A stretch of DNA of 64,000 nt from positions 215,384 through 279,383 of the forward strand of contig NZ_SADB01000003.1 in assembly GCF_009669305.1 (NCBI RefSeq), read 5' to 3'. Made by a program: the position numbers and the translations under genes. The notes beneath the pieces are model-generated. The model was not told the DNA's origin, searched no databases, and worked only from the letters and a program-made list of their open reading frames with translations. This document shows positions 16,568 through 25,434 of the stretch, piece by piece (position 1 is the first letter of the stretch; each line of letters opens with the position of its first letter). The DNA comes from Ancylomarina sp. 16SWW S1-10-2 (GTDB taxonomy: Bacteria; Bacteroidota; Bacteroidia; Bacteroidales; Marinifilaceae).

Positions 16568-19537
16568 TTAATAATATTCCTTTATGTAAGCATAAGCCCG
16601 ATCAAAAAGTATTTGATCTTTAATTTTGTATTTAGCCCATAGAATTTTTCTGAGTTCTTTTTGTACTTCACGTTCACCCTGAATTGATTTTTGCCAGCCA
16701 GGGAAACGAACTACTCTAACAATTGCATCGATATCCGTTACAATCCGTTCAACAACGGCAGGCGTTTGTTCATTTTTAATTTCTAAGAATAATTCAGTAA
16801 GAGCTGCTTTAGGTGACTTTTCTTGAATTTCTAACTCTAATTCTTTTTCTGCCTGAACAGTAGCTTTAGCTATTTTACAAAGTTCTTTGATAAAGTCGAT
16901 TGAACTAATTAAACCTTGTTCAGCTTTATCTCTAAGTTCTTCCAGACGCTCGCTTAATGATTTAAACTTAGGATTATCAGCATGCTTTTTGAATCGCTGA
17001 ATAAGAATCTTTTCAAGTTTCTTAATGTTTTTAGGATCTGGATTATTGAAAATATCTTCTACCACATCAGCATCAAGAATGTATTCTTCAAGATGGTGTA
17101 CATCACCCACATGAATGTTTTCATGAATCAATTTAGTAGTTTGTGCTCCTAATGCAAACCATAGTAATTTACCTGTTGAATCTGCAGGTGGACGAACCGA
17201 TTCATAAACTTGAGCTAACCATTTGTAATCCTGTTGAAAAAGATCTAGAATTCTATCGGGGGATAATGATTCCCATAGTTTTGATAGGTATTTAAAATCT
17301 TTTGCGAATGCATCTTTTTTCTCATCGGTATTTATAGCTTCTTGAGCTTTCTCCAGACCTTCAAAACCATCAATGGTTCTATCAACACCATTGAAATGAC
17401 ATAATGTATCCCTCATAGCCTCTGGTAATTTATCTCTTAGTTCTGAAAGGTTAGAGATAACTTTGGCAATCGATTTTTCATCAAATTCAAGAGCTTTTGC
17501 AGTATCATCAAAGACACCAAAATAATCGACAATTCTGCCAAATGATTTGTTAGGATACAGACGGTTGGTGCGGCAGATGGCCTGTAATAAAGTATGATCT
17601 TTTATTGATTTATCAAGATACATGGTTTGAAGAATAGGAGCATCAAAACCAGTAAGTAACTTGGCTGTTACGATAATGAATTTTAAATCGGATTGAGCGT
17701 CATTAAATTCATCGACAATTTTTTCCTGAGTAGATTTATCAATAGCCCACTTTTGTTTGAATTCTAACTCATCATTAGCGGAAGTTGAGATAACTACCTT
17801 ACTTGCTTCGGTCGGGAAATAATTATCCAACTCTTCTTTGTATAGTACACAAGCTAAACGATCGGGAGTCACAATCATTCCTTTAAAACCGCTAGGCTCC
17901 ACTTTTTCTTTGAAGTGAGTTGCAATGTCTTTCACAATTTTAGCAATACGTTCAGGAGATTTAAGAAAGGCTGACATTTTAGCCGATTTTTTATTCAAGG
18001 CATCTGCTTCATCATCTGTTAAGGCAGTTTCTTCTTTAAAATCTTCGAATAATTTATCAATTGTTTCTTTATCTACGTGCACATCAACCAAACGAGGCTC
18101 AAAATGTAGTGGGAGCGTAGCCTTATCTCGAAGAGAATCTTGAAAAGTATATCGAGACATATAACCTCCTTTATCTTCTTCTGCACCAAATGCCCAAAAT
18201 GTGTTTTTATCAGCTTTGTTTACTGGTGTGCCTGTTAAACCAAATAGAAATGCATTTGGCAATGCGGCTCGCATTTGTCGGCCCAAATCTCCTTCCTGAG
18301 TTCTATGTGCTTCATCAACTAGAACAATGATGTTGTCTCTCGTGTTCATATTAGGTTTAGCATCCCTAAACTTATGAATCATGGAGATAATAATTTTTCT
18401 GGTATCTCTTTCTAGTAACCTTTGTAAATCACTAATACTATCGGTGGTTTCTACATTAGGAATATCAGCAGCATTAAAGGTGCCTGATATTTGAGTATCA
18501 AGATCAGTTCTATCCACTAATACAATAACCGTAGGACTTTTAAGTTTGGTGTTTCTTCTTAGTTTTTGAGCGGCAAATACCATTAATAAAGATTTACCAG
18601 AACCCTGAAAGTGCCAGATTAATCCTTTTTTAATATGTCCTTCTACGACACGAGATACAAGTTTGTTGGCTCCTTCGTATTGCTGAAATCTAGGGATTAC
18701 CTTACTGCGATGTTTCTTTTTGTTGGTGGTGAAAAGTGAAAAATTTAGTAGAATGTCTAATAATCGTTTTGGATTTAGAAGATGCGACAATTCATTCCCC
18801 ACTTCTCCTAATCCAAGAGATTTTGCAAGTTCATTATCATCATTTTCCAAGCGCCAAGGAGACCAAAATTCTAAAGGACAGCGAAGAGCTCCGTAAAAGA
18901 ATTCTTTTCCTTCTGTAGCAAAAGATAAAATATTGGGAACAAATAATTGAGGAATTGTATTTTCATAAATATCATGTACCTCATGTGCTCCATCTAACCA
19001 GCTAACCGATGGTCGGATAGGTGTTTTTGCCTCACCTACAACAACAGGAATACCATTAATAAACAGGACTACATCGGGAATTTTGGTTTCACGATGATGT
19101 AATCGGAATTGGTTAGTGACTATGTATTTATTATTAGAAACGTCTTCAAAATCGATTAAGCGAATAGGAACATGTCGATTATTCTCTCCAAATGGCATGG
19201 TTTTATCACCACACATCCATTTAAAAAACTCCTCGTTGGCCTTTACCAAACCGACTTGATTAACTGCAATAAGAATTGCTCTTAATTTATAAATGACTTC
19301 AGCGGCTAATTCAGGTTTTGCAGATATTTCTGGATTTAAACGAACCAAAGCTTCTTTAAGTTCTGCCTCTAACAGGACTTCATTTAAGCCTCTTTGCAAT
19401 TCGTTTGCAGCAATATATTGCCAACCCTTACTATATTCAGTTTTGGGTTCTGCAAGATGTTCTTTAATATTTAAATTAACACCTGTAAGTTTATCAATGA
19501 TAAAATGCTCTACGCTGTTTAGTTCGTTGAATGCCAT
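16568..19537 (-). CDS. hsdR: Type I restriction enzyme, R subunit
   Basis: This 989-residue motor-nuclease subunit translocates DNA and cuts away from unmethylated sites. The N-terminal PD-(D/E)XK nuclease has D155 in IPDVVLF and E169-x-K171 in VGEAKTP. SF2 helicase motifs follow: Walker A FQGSGKS (312-316), DEAH (408-411), LTGTPV and the QAICRTNR motif VI. A C-terminal helical domain binds the methylase. All catalytic residues are present. It is the last gene of the minus-strand operon and is separated from hsdS by four inserted genes, which is unusual because hsdR is normally adjacent to hsdMS or precedes them. Confidence 0.97.
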   Translation of the reverse strand: MAFNELNSVEHFIIDKLTGVNLNIKEHLAEPKTEYSKGWQYIAANELQRGLNEVLLEAELKEALVRLNPEISAKPELAAEVIYKLRAILIAVNQVGLVKANEEFFKWMCGDKTMPFGENNRHVPIRLIDFEDVSNNKYIVTNQFRLHHRETKIPDVVLFINGIPVVVGEAKTPIRPSVSWLDGAHEVHDIYENTIPQLFVPNILSFATEGKEFFYGALRCPLEFWSPWRLENDDNELAKSLGLGEVGNELSHLLNPKRLLDILLNFSLFTTNKKKHRSKVIPRFQQYEGANKLVSRVVEGHIKKGLIWHFQGSGKSLLMVFAAQKLRRNTKLKSPTVIVLVDRTDLDTQISGTFNAADIPNVETTDSISDLQRLLERDTRKIIISMIHKFRDAKPNMNTRDNIIVLVDEAHRTQEGDLGRQMRAALPNAFLFGLTGTPVNKADKNTFWAFGAEEDKGGYMSRYTFQDSLRDKATLPLHFEPRLVDVHVDKETIDKLFEDFKEETALTDDEADALNKKSAKMSAFLKSPERIAKIVKDIATHFKEKVEPSGFKGMIVTPDRLACVLYKEELDNYFPTEASKVVISTSANDELEFKQKWAIDKSTQEKIVDEFNDAQSDLKFIIVTAKLLTGFDAPILQTMYLDKSIKDHTLLQAICRTNRLYPNKSFGRIVDYFGVFDDTAKALEFDEKSIAKVISNLSELRDKLPEAMRDTLCHFNGVDRTIDGFEGLEKAQEAINTDEKKDAFAKDFKYLSKLWESLSPDRILDLFQQDYKWLAQVYESVRPPADSTGKLLWFALGAQTTKLIHENIHVGDVHHLEEYILDADVVEDIFNNPDPKNIKKLEKILIQRFKKHADNPKFKSLSERLEELRDKAEQGLISSIDFIKELCKIAKATVQAEKELELEIQEKSPKAALTELFLEIKNEQTPAVVERIVTDIDAIVRVVRFPGWQKSIQGEREVQKELRKILWAKYKIKDQILFDRAYAYIKEYY

Positions 19538-19578
19538 TTCTAAATCTGATTAAATCTGTTAATTATCTTTTTATTAAA

Positions 19579-19839
19579 TTATTTTAGAAGTATACTTCGG
19601 GCTTCCAAAGAATATTCCTTAATCTTTTCTAAATCTTTTAATTCAGAATAGTGATCCAATAAATCATCGGTTTTGGGATAACCTTTTTTCCAAATATTGT
19701 TAATATTAACAGCAGTAAAGTTATCTTCAAAGTTACATACACATATTCTTTTCCTTGTGTCGTCAATGGCAACAAAATCAATTCTAGTTTTTTTGTTTTG
19801 AGAAGCTATTTTCTCATTAGTACAAGTATCTTCAGTCAT
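19579..19839 (-). CDS. Hypothetical protein, 86 residues
   Basis: This small soluble protein is rich in charged residues (MTEDTCTNEKIASQNKKTR...). It contains one central beta-prone segment (RIDFVAIDDTRKRICVCNF) and a C-terminal helical part. No known family was recognised. It lies 70 bp downstream of the SF1 helicase and 41 bp upstream of hsdR in the same direction, so it is probably cotranscribed. It could be a fragment or a small accessory protein of the helicase/nuclease module. Confidence 0.55.
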   Translation of the reverse strand: MTEDTCTNEKIASQNKKTRIDFVAIDDTRKRICVCNFEDNFTAVNINNIWKKGYPKTDDLLDHYSELKDLEKIKEYSLEARSILLK

Positions 19840-19909
19840 TGTATTTTATATTAATAGTTATATAAATAAACGTTTTAACAAACCAAAGTTTAGCAATAGG
19901 TATTCATTT

Positions 19910-21745
19910 CTACCACTCTTCTTCTTCTACTTCTTCTTCAACCTTTGTTGAAAGTCTATAATATGCTTTAAAGATATCCAAGCTCGGTTTTAACTTGTTG
20001 AATTCTGGTAACTCGGCAAGCTCTTCATCTATAATGTCGAACACTTTATAGTTAGCAATTACAATACATTTTTTAATTCCTCTTGTAATGGCGACATTTA
20101 ATCGGTTAGGACTATAAAAAAAGTCAAGGCGTCTTTTCGACTCCAAAGGATTAGAATTAGCCATACTGTAAATTATATAATCTCGTTCTTGTCCCTGCAT
20201 TCTATCAACCGTGTCGATAAATAAGGATTCTGAGTTTTCCATATCTAAATCGCCAATTGTTGTATTGAGTGCCTTTTTAATTTCTCTTACTTGCGCTCGG
20301 TATGGTGTAAGTATTCCTATATTTTTAAACTCAATTCCATCAGATAGTAAGTCATTTACTATTTCGGCGACGATATCAGCTTCGTATGGAGATCTGCCTT
20401 TAGAATCAAATTCATGATGAAGATATAAGACTTTAGAATCCTGATGATTTATAACTTCAGAATAACACTCGCTTTCAATGTGCTTATTAGATCCATTTAA
20501 AGCAATACCAGAAGTCAATTCATTATTGTAAAATAAAGCATTGGGAATTCTGATTAGCTTCTCATTTAACCTATACGATATGTTTAATAGAGTCTTTTCA
20601 TTTGGGTATAGTCTAACCAAACGGCTAAATATTGATTCCGAAAACATGGAAATGCCAGTTCCTGAAGGCATAATAGGGTCAAGTTGTTGATGATCCCCAA
20701 CAAAAATAAATTTATTTGTTTTTGACATGACTGATACGGCCAAAGGAATACTCATTTGTGCCGCTTCATCTATCAATGCCACATCAAACTCCCAATTATT
20801 TAGGCGTTTCGACGCTGGATAACACATACAGTAGGGGGTGCCACCAATTATAATTCCACCTTGACTGACATAAGGGTTATTTCGATATTTTTCCAAAGGT
20901 AATCTAGGAAACCTAGTCAAGTATTGATTATCGATAATTTCTGCAGCTTGGTATTTTTCACCAATTTTCACCACTTTGGTTTTATCTCTTACCTTTTTGG
21001 CTATTGCACTTAAGCAATTATTAATGGCAGTATGAGTAGGAGCACTAACAAAAACTTTTTTACCAGATTCTACTAAAAGTTTTGCTATGTGTGCAATGGT
21101 TTCTGTTTTACCTGTGCCAGGAGGGCCTTGTATAAGATGAAATTTAGGTGAACAGATAGCTTTTTCTACTGCTGTATTCTGCGATGTATTTAAGCTTGTA
21201 TACTGAAATGTGGAAGAACTAGAGTTTCCCAATTTACCAGCTAATAAGAGTTCAATATTATTACGTCGAATATTATCATTTTCTAAATTACCAGCAGTAG
21301 CTGATAATAATTTTAGTGTAATCGATGTTTTAACGACATTTATTTCCCAATGGTTTTGATTATAATCCTCAGAATCGATATAGCATTCTTTTACATCATA
21401 TTTGTTTGGTGCAAGGATGAAGTTATCAACGGTATCCTCAATAATTTCCATCTTGAATGCATTATTTCCATTGCTAAGAATTACTTGTCCACCTTCGCGG
21501 AATTTAGAAATATTATTATCGCAATAGATTTTAGCCGATTTAATGAATTGATAAGGATAATCTAATTCAGGACAATATGGATTAGGAGCGCCATCAAAAA
21601 AACCAAAAACAACCTTTAAGTTGTCCATCGTAACCCCTTTGGCTACTCGTTCGTCAAGCGGCAGTTTTATTTGCTCATCAAAAGACTCATCATCCTTGGT
21701 TTGTTGAATCTCAATTGCTTCTTTAAACTCATTAATTACTGACAT
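19910..21745 (-). CDS. SF1 (UPF1/DNA2-type) helicase of the hsd operon
   Basis: This is a 611-residue superfamily 1 helicase. The N-terminal 190 residues contain a beta-rich region without recognised catalytic motifs. The core has Walker A GPPGTGKT (207-214), motif Ia APTHTAINN, Walker B IDEAAQ (D326, E327), motif III GDHQQLDPIMPSG, NISYRLNEKL, the motif V-like DTVDRMQGQERDYII and the motif VI-like NRLNVAITRG. This is the DNA2/NAM7 group (AAA_11/AAA_12). The C-terminus is a short acidic tail. It starts 2 bp after the stop of the double-nuclease gene, so the two are almost certainly one functional unit. It resembles nucleic acid helicases of defence islands, but I cannot assign it to a named system. 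Confidence 0.9.
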   Translation of the reverse strand: MSVINEFKEAIEIQQTKDDESFDEQIKLPLDERVAKGVTMDNLKVVFGFFDGAPNPYCPELDYPYQFIKSAKIYCDNNISKFREGGQVILSNGNNAFKMEIIEDTVDNFILAPNKYDVKECYIDSEDYNQNHWEINVVKTSITLKLLSATAGNLENDNIRRNNIELLLAGKLGNSSSSTFQYTSLNTSQNTAVEKAICSPKFHLIQGPPGTGKTETIAHIAKLLVESGKKVFVSAPTHTAINNCLSAIAKKVRDKTKVVKIGEKYQAAEIIDNQYLTRFPRLPLEKYRNNPYVSQGGIIIGGTPYCMCYPASKRLNNWEFDVALIDEAAQMSIPLAVSVMSKTNKFIFVGDHQQLDPIMPSGTGISMFSESIFSRLVRLYPNEKTLLNISYRLNEKLIRIPNALFYNNELTSGIALNGSNKHIESECYSEVINHQDSKVLYLHHEFDSKGRSPYEADIVAEIVNDLLSDGIEFKNIGILTPYRAQVREIKKALNTTIGDLDMENSESLFIDTVDRMQGQERDYIIYSMANSNPLESKRRLDFFYSPNRLNVAITRGIKKCIVIANYKVFDIIDEELAELPEFNKLKPSLDIFKAYYRLSTKVEEEVEEEEW

Positions 21746-21747
21746 AT

Positions 21748-23886
21748 CTATATTTTATGGTTGATGGAATTAAGTATAATAGAGACTTCTTTACCCATAT
21801 TTACAAGGTTTACACGATGATATTTGTCAAACTTTTCATGCAATACGATTAAGTTCATTGATGATACTCGCAAACCATGTTTTTTTTCGAGCATATATTT
21901 GTAAATATTTTGCTGTAAAGCGTACTTGTAATAGCTAGAATTATCGAGATAATTTAATTCTGATAAGGCATACCCATGGCCATACTTTTTGGGATGACCA
22001 TCTATAATTAGTTTCTTACTCCGTTTCCAATCAACAATTAAGTATTCATCTTTATTTGGCTTTTTAAATAAGGCATCTATGGTACCTGCAACGTTGTAGT
22101 CATCGAGCAAAACTTTTTTTTCTGCTTCTACAAATTCAAACCCTTTAGCAACGACTATTTGTTGGTAGAAGATTTTAAACATGTCAAATTCCTTAGATAT
22201 GTCAAATTTATTAGTGATAGTATTGTATGGGTTACCATTCAAGAAATTTTCAATTTGCTCATGCATATATGTTCCTTTTTCCGATGCTTCATCTCTCATT
22301 TTCAGAAACTCATCCAATACCTCTTTTTCACTTCTTTCTTCTATTTTTGCTTTGTTTTGAATATATCGTTCCGTGTCAAAAGGGAAAAACCGTTCGATTA
22401 GGGTTGTAACAGATATGTACTCTGCATTTCCTGTTTCATCTTTAGCATGATGATATACATGAGCTTCATCCTCAAAGGCAATATTATTTTGAGCGTTTGT
22501 AGATTCAAATTTCTTGGTTCGGTTTATATTGTCCTCAATAGCCTCAGTATCGTTTATATCTACAACTATTTTTGAAGTTGGAATTTGTTTGCCAAACCTT
22601 TCAATGTCTAGGTATTTTTCTCTATAATGTTCTTTTGCCCATCGAACTGCTTGCTGTTGATTCCATTGCGGTTCTGAAACACAAGAGGAAGATTCTACTA
22701 AGCGATAATTAACGATTGAATTGATTACATCCTTTATGTAGGTAATGCATTCCGCTTTCTGCAAGTGTACTTGTCGTTCAGTAAATCGAATGATGATCCA
22801 TCCACTTTCTGTAAAAAACAAATCTCTAGTATCGTCTTTTTTAACGATTTCATCAGTTTTTTCGTCCTGATTAAAATTATGCGTAGGGAAACGATAATAG
22901 CCATCGTAAGGTTCGTCTATTTCAATATCTATATATAAGTTAAGTGCCTTGTTTATTAATACAATGTCTGGTTCGTAGGGCCTATTATAGAACGGAATAG
23001 CCATGTGTAAATCAATATCAACTTCTACTTCAGGAATATGGGTAAGTATAGCTTCGTGGAAATCGTTTTCCTTGTATCCTTTCCCCATTGCACGACCTTT
23101 GCGTGGAAGCTTTAATAAAGCACCCTCTTTTGGCATTTTTACAACGGGATAAGTATAATGATCTGTTTGTACGAAAAAAGAATTTGGATGATAGCCTATT
23201 CTTAAATCATCAGATTGTTCTGGATTAACAAGAGAATCGATTCTTAAAACATCTGTCTCAACCACATTATCATTACTACTGCTATCTTGAGGTCTCTGTT
23301 TCGGGGAACCGTTTGATGTGCCTTTTCTCCTTGTATGACCTTTGCCTTGAGTTCCTCTACTTGGCGTGTTTTTTTTATCTGTTAGGGATGGTAATTCGTT
23401 CTCCTTCTCATTTGTATCGGTAGGTTTGCTTTTTAACTTATCATTTTCAGGTTCCGAGGGTGCAGAGTATTCGCACGTTGGCTCGTCAGCTTTATTTTCT
23501 TTTTGTTCTTCCTTATTTTCTGGCTCTTGCCCATTTGTTTTTTCCTCTTCGGTATCTTCAGGTACTGATGATGCCTCTGTTTCTAGGTCAATGGGCAGGA
23601 TAGGTGCTTGTGTCGCTTTTGCCTCGTCATCAAGCTTATTTTTCCTTTCTTGAAGCTCTTCTTCTATCTCAATCTTTCGTTGTTCACATTCTTTTTTCCA
23701 GGCTTTTTCTACTTCCTGAAAAAATATAGCGCGCTTCTCCTCTTTTAACTCAGCAGGCGATTCAACTTCATATTTTTTTAATAGCTTATTAAAATATTTC
23801 AGGTAAATCTCCTGCAATAAGGTAAGCTGTCGCTTAAAAAAGTCAACAGCTCTATCAATCAAATTATGTTCTTTATTCTCCGACAT
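21748..23886 (-). CDS. Protein with Vsr/DUF559-like and RecB/Cas4-like nuclease domains
   Basis: The start is the ATG at 23886; a TTG one codon earlier is less likely. The product has 712 residues; positions here count that TTG as residue 1, so subtract one for the ATG start. A coiled-coil N-terminus (about 1-90) and a low-complexity acidic-to-basic linker (about 100-215) come first. Then follows a Vsr/DUF559-type region: YEPDIVLI (306-311), the IEIDEP strand (322-327), and a D-x-R...G-x-x-x-IRF pattern (DDTRDLFFTESGWIIIRF, 352-369). The C-terminal domain (about 480-700) has RecB-type signatures: H543 in GTYMHEQ, D605 in AGTIDAL, D620-W-K622 and QQNIY (659-663), plus the SVTTLIERFFPFD opening. 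It thus carries two probable DNA-cutting folds and is coupled to the SF1 helicase 2 bp downstream. Confidence 0.8.
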   Translation of the reverse strand: MSENKEHNLIDRAVDFFKRQLTLLQEIYLKYFNKLLKKYEVESPAELKEEKRAIFFQEVEKAWKKECEQRKIEIEEELQERKNKLDDEAKATQAPILPIDLETEASSVPEDTEEEKTNGQEPENKEEQKENKADEPTCEYSAPSEPENDKLKSKPTDTNEKENELPSLTDKKNTPSRGTQGKGHTRRKGTSNGSPKQRPQDSSSNDNVVETDVLRIDSLVNPEQSDDLRIGYHPNSFFVQTDHYTYPVVKMPKEGALLKLPRKGRAMGKGYKENDFHEAILTHIPEVEVDIDLHMAIPFYNRPYEPDIVLINKALNLYIDIEIDEPYDGYYRFPTHNFNQDEKTDEIVKKDDTRDLFFTESGWIIIRFTERQVHLQKAECITYIKDVINSIVNYRLVESSSCVSEPQWNQQQAVRWAKEHYREKYLDIERFGKQIPTSKIVVDINDTEAIEDNINRTKKFESTNAQNNIAFEDEAHVYHHAKDETGNAEYISVTTLIERFFPFDTERYIQNKAKIEERSEKEVLDEFLKMRDEASEKGTYMHEQIENFLNGNPYNTITNKFDISKEFDMFKIFYQQIVVAKGFEFVEAEKKVLLDDYNVAGTIDALFKKPNKDEYLIVDWKRSKKLIIDGHPKKYGHGYALSELNYLDNSSYYKYALQQNIYKYMLEKKHGLRVSSMNLIVLHEKFDKYHRVNLVNMGKEVSIILNSINHKI

Positions 23887-23890
23887 CAAT

Positions 23891-23929
23891 TTAAAATATC
23901 TGATTAATTAAACTCTTTTGTAAGGCTTG
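23891..23929 (-). repeat. Duplicated 3' end of hsdS (distal copy)
   Basis: These 39 bp match 24249-24287 with one mismatch. On the minus strand they encode the last residues of HsdS again, QALQKSLINQIF and stop, but without the rest of the gene. The two copies flank the 73-residue ORF as direct repeats 358 bp apart. Confidence 0.85.
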
Positions 23930-23938
23930 GAAAGTATA

Positions 23939-24160
23939 TTACCATTCCCATTTATCAACTAGTTTAGAAAAGTTCTTTATCATGAAATAGTCAGCAAGGA
24001 AGTATTCTGTTGTTCCATGTTCTAGCTTACCATTTTCAGTATAATATTCTATTTTTGCAGTTTTACTATCGATTTTAATTATGCGACACTTTAGATCAAT
24101 ATTAGCATATTTCACATGATGAATTATGCAATCTTTGGTTCTTACTGTTTTACAGCTCAT
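23939..24160 (-). CDS. Hypothetical protein, 73 residues
   Basis: This small protein is predicted to be mostly beta (DLKCRIIKIDSKTAKIEYYTENGK, then a helix FLADYFMIKNFSKLV), perhaps an SH3- or Tudor-like fold; that is inference. It has no signal peptide and no recognised family. It sits between two direct copies of the hsdS 3' end, which suggests that it arrived with, or is what remains of, an inserted cassette or a second hsdS gene. It is transcribed with the hsd genes. Confidence 0.55.
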   Translation of the reverse strand: MSCKTVRTKDCIIHHVKYANIDLKCRIIKIDSKTAKIEYYTENGKLEHGTTEYFLADYFMIKNFSKLVDKWEW

Positions 24161-24248
24161 TTGATTCTCTTTTTTTACAGAAACTTTCTTTCAGTAATAA
24201 TCTTATTTAGCTTATCGTTTGTTTATAAGCTGTAGGACTATCACTGAC

Positions 24249-24287
24249 TTAAAATATCTGATTAATTAAACTCTTCTGTAAGGCTTG
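24249..24287 (-). repeat. 3' end of hsdS (proximal copy of a direct repeat)
   Basis: This is the genuine hsdS terminus, the partner of 23891-23929 (38 of 39 bases identical). Confidence 0.85.
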
Positions 24288-25433
24288 TGAACTGTTGATT
24301 TTAGATTCTATAATTGATTTATTATCACTCATAGAGTTCAACTGATTTAATAAATCATTAAGGTTATTATCTATGTTCATTCTCAAAAACAATTCTTCAA
24401 TATCAGAGGGTTTTAGGTTGTTAATTGCGGAACCAGATAAAATTCTTTTAATAGCGTACCTATAACTTAGACTGTGGAGAAGATGCTTAAGTATAGTTCC
24501 ATTTTTTTTAGATTTGGGTCTTAATCCAGCACAAAATGAACCAATCGATACAACTTCATCTGCACCATTGAATTGAGCTGCTTTCCCGACTAGTTCTTTT
24601 GACCCATTGGACATGCAAATTGCAAAGTCTCCTTCTCGAAGTATTTGTAAATCTTTCACTTTGCTAATTGATAGAATTCTTATATCATTATAGTTTATTT
24701 CTGATTTGAAGATATTGTTTGATCTTAAAATAATGCAGCTATCTTCAGTATAATTTTCTAGTAAATCTTCTGGTTTGAAATTTACACCACGAATTACATC
24801 TAATAATTCAGAAAAATATACTTTGTTTGAATCTTTATTGATCAACCTTTTCTCAATTGTAGAAATGTAATTTTCTTCTAGCTTTTTTAAAACCTCCTTT
24901 TCCTTTTCAATCACATCATCCATGGCCCAAAGGAGTTCGGCCATTTGTTTTTGTTGGTCTTTGGGTGGGAGGAGGAATTCTTGATTTTTTAAATCACCCC
25001 AATTGATTGTTGGAGAAAGTCCACCTACCGAAATATCGACCATACGGTGCATAAACTGATCGGAATGTAAAAAGAACGGAAATAACTCAGGTTCAATGAC
25101 CTCTGAAATAGCTCTAAATACAAAAGCATGAGCAGAGCAGATACCATCAAAATCTACAATGGCTGCTTTTCGTTGGTAAGCTCTTCGCTTTCCGAAAATC
25201 ACATCACCAGGATAGCATCTTAGTTTACCACCTTTCACATCTGAAGGCACTCCAAAGCGTTTAATGTGTAAATCATTAGCATCAATATGTTCTAAGCCCA
25301 CATAAATATCAACATCAGCTTCATCGGGTTTTACTGTTTTTGAAATTTTCTCGGCAATTTCTTCAAAACGAAATGTTTGCCAAGTTGTTTTATCAATATT
25401 CTTCAAATCTAAATTTTGCATAGCTACTTCCAT
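24249..25433 (-). CDS. hsdS: Type I restriction-modification specificity subunit
   Basis: This 394-residue protein has two target recognition domains in tandem. The first half (about 20-170, with KPDEADVDIYVGLEHID and SPTINWGDLKNQEFLLPPK) is followed by the conserved helical spacer (QKQMAELLWAMDDVIEKEKE, about 180-205). The second half starts YFSELLDVIRGVNF and ends with a second conserved helix, NSSQALQKSLINQIF. It gives sequence specificity to the methylase and restriction complexes. It starts 1 bp after the hsdM1 stop. Its 3' end is duplicated 358 bp downstream, a possible trace of recombination between hsdS genes. Confidence 0.95.
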   Translation of the reverse strand: MEVAMQNLDLKNIDKTTWQTFRFEEIAEKISKTVKPDEADVDIYVGLEHIDANDLHIKRFGVPSDVKGGKLRCYPGDVIFGKRRAYQRKAAIVDFDGICSAHAFVFRAISEVIEPELFPFFLHSDQFMHRMVDISVGGLSPTINWGDLKNQEFLLPPKDQQKQMAELLWAMDDVIEKEKEVLKKLEENYISTIEKRLINKDSNKVYFSELLDVIRGVNFKPEDLLENYTEDSCIILRSNNIFKSEINYNDIRILSISKVKDLQILREGDFAICMSNGSKELVGKAAQFNGADEVVSIGSFCAGLRPKSKKNGTILKHLLHSLSYRYAIKRILSGSAINNLKPSDIEELFLRMNIDNNLNDLLNQLNSMSDNKSIIESKINSSQALQKSLINQIF

Positions 25434-25434
25434 A

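Noticed and set aside
23366-23653. Serine-rich open frame antisense to the double-nuclease gene
   Set aside because: It is the complement of the Glu/Lys-rich linker; low complexity only.
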